The notes under the pieces are model-generated. The model searched no databases. It saw only the letters and a list, made by a program, of their open reading frames with translations, and had not been told where the DNA came from. Made by a program: the position numbers and the translations under genes. Positions 47,103 through 52,152 of a DNA stretch of 52,152 nt are shown here, in pieces; within the stretch, counting starts at the first letter, position 1; every line of letters starts with the position of its first letter. Source of the stretch: Hydrogenophaga sp. (lineage in GTDB: Bacteria; Pseudomonadota; Gammaproteobacteria; Burkholderiales; Burkholderiaceae_C); the NCBI GenBank assembly GCA_018993155.1, contig JAGKSX010000023.1, forward strand, positions 1-52,152, written 5' to 3'.

Positions 47103-48563
47103 TCAGCCCGCCAGTTCGCCAAGCCGCTTGCGCACCGCCGTCAGATCGGCCGCGAACAGCGCCGCCTGTTCCTCACGCGCCGCCCCGTCCAACCGCAGCA
47201 GGTAAGAAGGGTGGACGGTGACCCACAGCTCCGCTCCGTCATCGAGCACGATCGCCCGCCCCCTTTCGCGGGCAACGCTGACCGTGCGGCCCAGCAAGCC
47301 CCGCGCCGCGCTTGCCCCCAGTGCCAGCACGATCCGGGGCCGCACCAGCGCCCGTTCTGCCTCAAGCCACCAGCGGCAGGTGTCGATCTCCTTGGCCGTG
47401 GGCGACTGGTGGAGGCGGTGCTTGCCCTTCTGCGTGAACTTGAAGTGCTTGACCGCATTGGTGACATAGGCCGCGCCCCGATCAATCGCGGCGCGGGTCA
47501 GATGGTCGTCCAGCAATTGTCCCGCCGGGCCAACGAAGGGACGGCCCGCCAGATCCTCCTGATCGCCGGGCTGTTCGCCGACGATCATGAGCGGCGCGTG
47601 TTCCGGTCCCTCGCCCGCCACGGCGCGGGTGCCGCAGTCTGCGATTGGGCAATCGCGGCAGGCAGCAGCGCCTTGTGCCACTTCGGCAAGCGTTGCAGGT
47701 CGCGCCCGTTCCGCCCGCGCGCCTGCCGCGACCATCGCCGCCTCGCGCGCCTGTGCGCCCGCAATGAGCTGCGGGATAAGCTCTGCCTCGGGCAGGTTCT
47801 TCCAGTATTTCTTGGGCATTTCCGACAGCATCGCGCCGACCTTCAGCCGCGCCGGATTGAAGATCGAAGCATAGTAGGACCGCCACAGCGCCTCGACCGG
47901 ATCGCCGCCGGGGGCATCCTCGCGGCGGGCCGGTGGACCTTCGTGCATCACCTCGCCATCCCAGTGGATGCTGCCGCGCGGGGTGAGGATCGACCAGCGC
48001 ATATTGGCAAAGCGGCGCATGAAGAAGCCCGCTTCGGCGCGCAGGATGTGGTGATCGGGCTCAAACCAGGCGACAAAATGCGGGGTGCCGTCCTCCTCCT
48101 GCACTTCGCGGAAGCGGACGAAGGCGTGCATCTTGTGGGCATCGCGGCGCACTGATTTAGCGAGTTCCTCGATGCGGCGCACCTGCGGATCGGCCTTGTC
48201 TTCCATCAGCCGTGGCTGACGCTGCAGCCGCCACAACGCCTGATAGAGCAAGCCGAAACGCGCTGGGTCCGAATGCAGCGCGGCGCTGCGGGCGATGGTC
48301 AGAAACCGCTGGCTGGCGCGCACGGGCGGAGCATCGGCAGGCGGTGGAGGCAGGCGCTTGTCCCCGCGAGAAGGGCCTTCGGCGGCGAACAGATCGCCCG
48401 TCCCGCCCGGCTCGATCCAGCTGACGCGGTCGGGCGGCACATCGCACTGCACCAGCCCCCGCGCCCGCTCGCGCCAGAAGGCGAAATCATCAGGCGCAGG
48501 CAGGTGGACGGCGTAATGAGAGCCGAGGCTGACGTGCTGCCCTGAACGACTTTGGGCGGCCAT
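47103..48563 (-). CDS. DUF4130 domain - UdgX family uracil-DNA glycosylase fusion
   Basis: 486 residues. The N-terminal ~260 residues match DUF4130, including HKMHAFVRFREV and HHILRAEAGFFMRRFANM. The C-terminal ~200 residues are UdgX-like: Cys-rich CRDCPIADCG (Fe-S ligands), GEQPGDQEDLAGRPFVGPAG, then the UdgX loop GKHRLHQSP whose His is the residue that bonds covalently to uracil sites in UdgX, then VTVHPSYLLR. It is translationally coupled to the radical SAM gene (shared TGATG). The DUF4130-UdgX/radical SAM pair is a known co-occurring set of unclear role. Confidence 0.88.
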   Translation of the reverse strand: MAAQSRSGQHVSLGSHYAVHLPAPDDFAFWRERARGLVQCDVPPDRVSWIEPGGTGDLFAAEGPSRGDKRLPPPPADAPPVRASQRFLTIARSAALHSDPARFGLLYQALWRLQRQPRLMEDKADPQVRRIEELAKSVRRDAHKMHAFVRFREVQEEDGTPHFVAWFEPDHHILRAEAGFFMRRFANMRWSILTPRGSIHWDGEVMHEGPPARREDAPGGDPVEALWRSYYASIFNPARLKVGAMLSEMPKKYWKNLPEAELIPQLIAGAQAREAAMVAAGARAERARPATLAEVAQGAAACRDCPIADCGTRAVAGEGPEHAPLMIVGEQPGDQEDLAGRPFVGPAGQLLDDHLTRAAIDRGAAYVTNAVKHFKFTQKGKHRLHQSPTAKEIDTCRWWLEAERALVRPRIVLALGASAARGLLGRTVSVARERGRAIVLDDGAELWVTVHPSYLLRLDGAAREEQAALFAADLTAVRKRLGELAG

Positions 48564-49801
48564 CAGAACAGCTCCAGCTGCTCGGACCTCTGCGCCAGCA
48601 GCCCGCGCAGGTCGGCGCGGTCGGTGAGCAGCGTCGGACGCCAGTCGATGGTGCAGATGAAGGGCCGCACCTTGGCCACCGACACGGTCAGCCGCGCCAC
48701 ATCGTCAAGCCGCAGCTTGCGGTGCCTGCGCGAGGCAAGGATGCGTGCCACCGCCTTGGTGCCCAGCCCAGGCACGCGCAGCAGCATTTCCTTCGGTGCG
48801 CGGTTAACATCGACCGGGAAACTCTCCCGGAACTTCAGCGCCCAGGCCAGTTTGGGGTCGATATCCAGGGGCAGATTGCCATCCGCCTCGGCCGCATCGA
48901 CCACCTCCTGCGGCGCGAAACCATAGAAGCGCATCAGCCAATCGGACTGATAAAGCCGGTGCTCGCGCAGCAAGGGTGGGCGCTTCAGCGGCAGCACGGC
49001 AGAAGCATCGGGGATTGGCGAGAAGGCGCTGTAATAGACCCGCCTGAGGCCGAAATCCCCGTAGAGCCGGCTCGCCTTGCCGATGATCGCGCTGTCCGAG
49101 GCATCATCCGCGCCCACGATCATCTGGGTCGATTGCCCTGCCGGCGCAAAGCGCGGCGCGTGGCGGAAGCGTTTGCGTTCGTCCTTGGCCTCAACGATTC
49201 GTGCCTTGGTACGCGCAAGCGCGCCTTCGATCTGCCCTGCATTCTTGTCCGGCGCGAGCCGGGTCAGGCCCGCCTGCGTGGGCAATTCGACATTGATCGA
49301 GACGCGGTCGGCATAAAGCCCTGCGGCATGGATAATCTCCGCATCTGCCTCAGGGATGGTCTTGAGGTGGATATAGCCGCGAAAGTCATGCTCTTCGCGC
49401 AGAATGCGGGCGACCTCGACCAGCTGCTCCATCGTGTGATTGGCGCTTCTGACGATGCCGGAGGACAGGAACAGCCCCTCGATATAGTTGCGGCGGTAGA
49501 AATTGAGGGTGAGGTCCACCACCTCCTGCGGGGTGAAGCGCGCGCGCGCGACGTTCGAGCTCTTGCGATTGATGCAGTAGTGGCAATCGAAGATGCAGTG
49601 ATTGGTCAGCAGGATCTTGAGCAGCGAGATGCACCGCCCGTCAGGCGCATAGGCGTGGCAGATACCCATCCCCTCGGTCGAACCGATGCCCTTGCCGCCC
49701 AGCGAATGCTTTTTCGCCGTGCCGGATGAAGCACACGAGGCATCATACTTGGCCGCATCAGCGAGGATTTCGAGACGTTGGCGGAGCGATTGCTGGGGCA
49801 T
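48563..49801 (-). CDS. Putative DNA modification/repair radical SAM protein
   Basis: 412 residues. CIFDCHYC near residue 70 is the CxxxCxxC cluster of radical SAM enzymes; HLKTIPEADAEIIHAAGLYA, SINVELPT and FAPAGQSTQMIVGADDASD follow. A helix-hairpin-helix DNA-binding region lies near residues 340-380 (VPGLGTKAVARILA). This is the radical SAM family that travels with DUF4130/UdgX. A LexA box lies 25 bp upstream of the ATG, so it heads a probable SOS operon with udgX and dnaE2. Its substrate is unknown. Confidence 0.9.
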   Translation of the reverse strand: MPQQSLRQRLEILADAAKYDASCASSGTAKKHSLGGKGIGSTEGMGICHAYAPDGRCISLLKILLTNHCIFDCHYCINRKSSNVARARFTPQEVVDLTLNFYRRNYIEGLFLSSGIVRSANHTMEQLVEVARILREEHDFRGYIHLKTIPEADAEIIHAAGLYADRVSINVELPTQAGLTRLAPDKNAGQIEGALARTKARIVEAKDERKRFRHAPRFAPAGQSTQMIVGADDASDSAIIGKASRLYGDFGLRRVYYSAFSPIPDASAVLPLKRPPLLREHRLYQSDWLMRFYGFAPQEVVDAAEADGNLPLDIDPKLAWALKFRESFPVDVNRAPKEMLLRVPGLGTKAVARILASRRHRKLRLDDVARLTVSVAKVRPFICTIDWRPTLLTDRADLRGLLAQRSEQLELF

Positions 49802-49825
49802 GGGAACGTGGGAACACCTTTCAGT

Positions 49826-49840
49826 GTTCCTTATATGTTC
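49826..49840 (-). promoter_or_regulatory. LexA (SOS) box, alphaproteobacterial type
   Basis: GTTCCTTATATGTTC is a perfect GTTC-N7-GTTC, the LexA site of alphaproteobacteria. It lies 25-39 bp upstream of the radical SAM ATG, in the 77-bp gap to the PilZ gene. It indicates damage control of the radical SAM-udgX-dnaE2 genes. Confidence 0.82.
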
Positions 49841-49878
49841 TCACAATCCTTCTGCCAAATGCAAAGCTTGCAAGCCTG

Positions 49879-50211
49879 TCAGAGGACGCGGCGCAGGCTC
49901 GGCCCACTATCGGGGGCAGCGCCGCCTTCAACCAGGAAATCGATCACTGCCGGGTGCATCGCGCCTTCGAATGCCACCCCGGCAATGCTGCCATCGACCC
50001 AGGCGATCGAGCCGAGCGGAGCGTTGATGCCGCCCATTTTCATGGTCACACGGTCACCCACCTCGGCAAAGCCCGGCTTTGCGCGGATCTTGCATCCGCC
50101 TTCGGACAGATCGAGCAGATCGACGAACACCACGCGCGAACGCACGCGGCTCTTCACAGTCAGGCTCATGGGCCGACGTTCGGCAGCACGAGGGATCGAG
50201 TGCAGGTTCAT
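49879..50211 (-). CDS. PilZ domain-containing protein
   Basis: 110 residues from ATG 50211. The PilZ core is seen: an Arg-rich N-terminal stretch (RAAERRP), DLSEGGCKIR for the D-x-S-x-x-G motif, and GSIAWVDGSIAGVAFEGAMHP. PilZ domains bind c-di-GMP. The gene lies between imuB and the LexA-boxed operon on the same strand. It may simply be an insertion in the mutagenesis island; no functional link is shown. Confidence 0.82.
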   Translation of the reverse strand: MNLHSIPRAAERRPMSLTVKSRVRSRVVFVDLLDLSEGGCKIRAKPGFAEVGDRVTMKMGGINAPLGSIAWVDGSIAGVAFEGAMHPAVIDFLVEGGAAPDSGPSLRRVL

Positions 50212-50268
50212 GGCCGAAAGGATCGCACGAATCGGTAAAGGAATGCTGATCAAAACCAAGGTAATGTA

Positions 50269-51891
50269 TCAGGCGTACAAGCCGTGCAGGAACCAGTCAG
50301 GCACCCCGCCTCGCCCATCACCGACAAGCCCAAGGCGGTAGATCCAGTAGCGCCGCCCGGCCTCGTCCTCGATCCGGTAATAGTCTCGCAAGCGCGTGGT
50401 GGAGCGTTCACGCCACCACTCGGGCGCGATGCGCTCCGGCCCCTCGACCCGTGCCACCTCGCGCACCTCGCCCCGCCAGCGGAAGCGCTGGGGGATGCCA
50501 TCGGGCGCGGCATGGAGGACTGTGATCGGCTCCGCGCGGTCGAGCAGCTTGAGAGGCCGGGTGTGGAAGGCAAGCGAAGGCTGGCGCGCAGGCACGGGGG
50601 CAAGCGGCGGCTGCCAGCCTTGCGCGCGTTCGGGAATATGGCTGGCGCGGGCCACAGGACGGGTGACGGCGCGCGGACCGAGGCGGACGGTCAGCCGGTC
50701 GATACAGGCGGCAAGCGCGGTGCCGTGATCCTTGGCCGCCGCATCAAGATCGGCCTGCGCAAGGTGCAGCGGCTCGCTCCAGCTGGCACGCAGCTGCACC
50801 ATCTCGATCCCGAACCCGGCCTCCACATCATCGAGCCGCGCGGCGAACAGCCGGGTGATATGTCCTGCCTCGCGGGTGGCAGCGGCAAGTTCGATGCGGC
50901 GTTGCAGAACCTCTCCATCAACGCGCCACAGCGCCAGTTCGAGCCGCCGGGCGCCCTCCCCCCGTGCTTCAAGGGCGCGCACCATGGCGGCGGCAAGATC
51001 GTCCAGCACCCGGTCAAGCAAGGCCCGGTGACGCAGCGGTTCCATCAGGCGGCGCTGGACCAGCGGCATGGGCTGCGCGATCACCGGCAGCAGTGGCTCG
51101 GGCACTTTGCCAAGCAACTGATCAAGACGCAGCAGCGGGTTGGCGGCGGGAGACTGGCGGTTGCGGAAACGCCGACGCAGGCCATCACGTGCGGCAGCCT
51201 CCTGCGCGGGATCATCGCTCGCCCCGCCCAGACCGGCCAATTCCCCAAGGCGTTTGATGCCCAGGCGGCGCAGCACGGTGAGCACATCATCATCAAGCCG
51301 CAGCGCCGCGACCGGCAGATCGCTCAACAGGTGCAGCGGATAATCTTCAGGCGCGAGGATCGCGGCGCCCTGCCCGTAATGCGCAAGCGCCCAGGCCGCG
51401 CCTGCCGTGGGCGCAATGGCCGCGCGGGCGGTGAGGCCGTGCTGCGCAAAGGCGGCTGCAACATCACCCAGCAGCCGTTCCTCACCCCCGAACAGGTGGG
51501 CCGCGCCGGTGACATCGACCAGCAAGCCATCGGGTGGATCGAGCGCGCTCCACGGTCCCCAGCGCTGCGCCCAAAGGGCAAGCTTTTCGAGTGCCGCCAG
51601 ATCGCCCGCCGGATCGGCCGGGACAGCAGCGAGTTCGGGGAAGAGCGCACGGGCATCCGCCAACAGCATCCCGGGCCGCGCACCTGCTGCAAGGCCTGCA
51701 TCATTGGCAGCGGTGATGCGCGGGCCGTGCGCGGTTTCGAGAATCAGCGCGGTAGGGGCACTGTCCGCCTCAGGCGTGGACGCGCGCCGCCAGCGATCGA
51801 CCGACAGTCGGGCGAGCCAGACGGACAAAATCCGGCGCGGCGGCGGCTTCAAGGTCGGGATCGCTGGCGAAGCGCAGGGTTCCGGCATCAT
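50269..51891 (-). CDS. imuB: ImuB, Y-family polymerase-like mutasome protein
   Basis: 540 residues from ATG 51891. The UmuC-like N-terminus begins near RRILSVWLARLSVDRWRR; GLLVDVTGAAHLFGGEE follows, then little-finger-like and C-terminal regions ending in FLHGLYA. ImuB proteins lack the Y-family catalytic residues and act as the beta-clamp hub linking ImuA and DnaE2. The chosen start overlaps imuA by 122 nt; a start further downstream is possible. Confidence 0.9.
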   Translation of the reverse strand: MMPEPCASPAIPTLKPPPRRILSVWLARLSVDRWRRASTPEADSAPTALILETAHGPRITAANDAGLAAGARPGMLLADARALFPELAAVPADPAGDLAALEKLALWAQRWGPWSALDPPDGLLVDVTGAAHLFGGEERLLGDVAAAFAQHGLTARAAIAPTAGAAWALAHYGQGAAILAPEDYPLHLLSDLPVAALRLDDDVLTVLRRLGIKRLGELAGLGGASDDPAQEAAARDGLRRRFRNRQSPAANPLLRLDQLLGKVPEPLLPVIAQPMPLVQRRLMEPLRHRALLDRVLDDLAAAMVRALEARGEGARRLELALWRVDGEVLQRRIELAAATREAGHITRLFAARLDDVEAGFGIEMVQLRASWSEPLHLAQADLDAAAKDHGTALAACIDRLTVRLGPRAVTRPVARASHIPERAQGWQPPLAPVPARQPSLAFHTRPLKLLDRAEPITVLHAAPDGIPQRFRWRGEVREVARVEGPERIAPEWWRERSTTRLRDYYRIEDEAGRRYWIYRLGLVGDGRGGVPDWFLHGLYA

Positions 51892-52152
51892 CGCTGAGGG
51901 TCCATTGGCCAGGCAGGTGGGTGCGGGCGCGGAACAATTCGGCATGCCAGGTGGCAGGCCCCGGGGCGGCAGGGTCCCAGCAGCTAGGCAGCGATGGCGC
52001 AGCACGCGCCTGCCAGCGCATCCGAGCCGAGGACAGATCGGGCTGCGCATCCAGTCGCACCAGCCACAACCTGACCCCGTGGCGCTCCGCCGTCAGGCTG
52101 AGCCGGCGCGAGGCGGGAAAACTGAGCGCGCGCGGCTTGCCTGCCATCTCAC
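51770..52152 (-). CDS. imuA: ImuA (partial, 5' end beyond the window)
   Basis: Only the C-terminal ~126 residues are present. GKPRALSFPASRRLSLTAER, PDLSSARMRW and WHAELFRARTHLPGQW match the C-terminal part of ImuA, a RecA-like SulA-related protein of the ImuA-ImuB-DnaE2 mutasome. The frame is open at the right edge, so the start and any LexA box lie outside. Confidence 0.88.
   Translation of the reverse strand, partial: EMAGKPRALSFPASRRLSLTAERHGVRLWLVRLDAQPDLSSARMRWQARAAPSLPSCWDPAAPGPATWHAELFRARTHLPGQWTLSDDAGTLRFASDPDLEAAAAPDFVRLARPTVGRSLAARVHA

Noticed and set aside
49804-49815. GAAC-N4-GAAC as a second LexA box
   Set aside because: The spacing is 4 bp, not the required 7, and it overlaps the ribosome-site region of the radical SAM gene.
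43625-52152. Long plus-strand open frames across the repair genes
   Set aside because: They are mirror frames caused by high GC; the minus-strand proteins match known families end to end.

Overview
The window reads as two bacterial genome segments joined inside a phosphate-uptake (pst) operon. Positions 1 to about 41,240 look like a high-GC betaproteobacterium of the Burkholderiales, most like Comamonadaceae (Hydrogenophaga-like): the order thrS-infC-rpmI-rplT-pheS-pheT-ihfA-merR-tRNA-Pro, the FtsH, PyrD and PstS protein sequences and the general gene style fit that group. From about 41,250 to the end, PstB, PhoU, PhoB, DnaE2, a UdgX fusion, a radical SAM repair protein and ImuB/ImuA look like an alphaproteobacterium of the Sphingomonadales (Erythrobacteraceae-like), and a perfect alphaproteobacterial LexA box supports this. 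The simplest reading is an assembly chimera across a conserved pst region; a real transfer is less likely. These taxonomic calls come from recognising the proteins, not from a search.

Left segment. An AraC regulator (cut by the window edge) is divergent from a carboxymuconolactone-decarboxylase-like gene and a MOSC gene. An XRE regulator with a perfect 18-bp palindrome faces a small unknown gene, and a lipase-like lipoprotein follows. A threonine-rich leader peptide plus terminator precedes thrS, then come the translation genes (infC with an AUA start, L35, L20, PheRS), ihfA, a MerR regulator and tRNA-Pro(GGG). Positions 12,939-16,594 hold a tightly overlapping operon: a Tat-signal GYWKN-motif protein, a PqqD-like chaperone, an HprK-related kinase, a nucleotidyltransferase-fold protein and a trypsin-like protease. 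It looks like an uncharacterised secreted-protein maturation system. Housekeeping genes follow (an L-2-hydroxyglutarate-oxidase-like enzyme, pyrD, rpiA, a glutaredoxin-like protein, prlC, yhbY, rlmE, ftsH, folP, glmM, a GNAT acetyltransferase, a NamZ-like muramidase), then an envelope-lipid set (OlsB-like acyltransferase, LpxH-like phosphoesterase, glycosyltransferase).

Phosphate and polyphosphate locus. ppk, sixA, a ribbon-helix-helix protein with a histone-H1-like tail, ppx and pstSCA lie together. I see PhoB boxes (two 7-mers in 11-bp register) upstream of ppk, of the H1-like gene and of pstS, so polyphosphate making and breaking, the basic protein and phosphate import appear to form one Pho regulon.

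Right segment. pstB-phoU and phoB continue the phosphate theme. A parS-like palindrome lies between phoU and phoB. On the minus strand, imuA (partial)-imuB, a PilZ-domain gene and a LexA-boxed operon (radical SAM protein, DUF4130-UdgX fusion, dnaE2) form a DNA damage and mutagenesis island. dnaE2 carries what looks like an in-frame palindromic repeat insertion.

No CRISPR array, insertion sequence, rRNA or prophage was seen.
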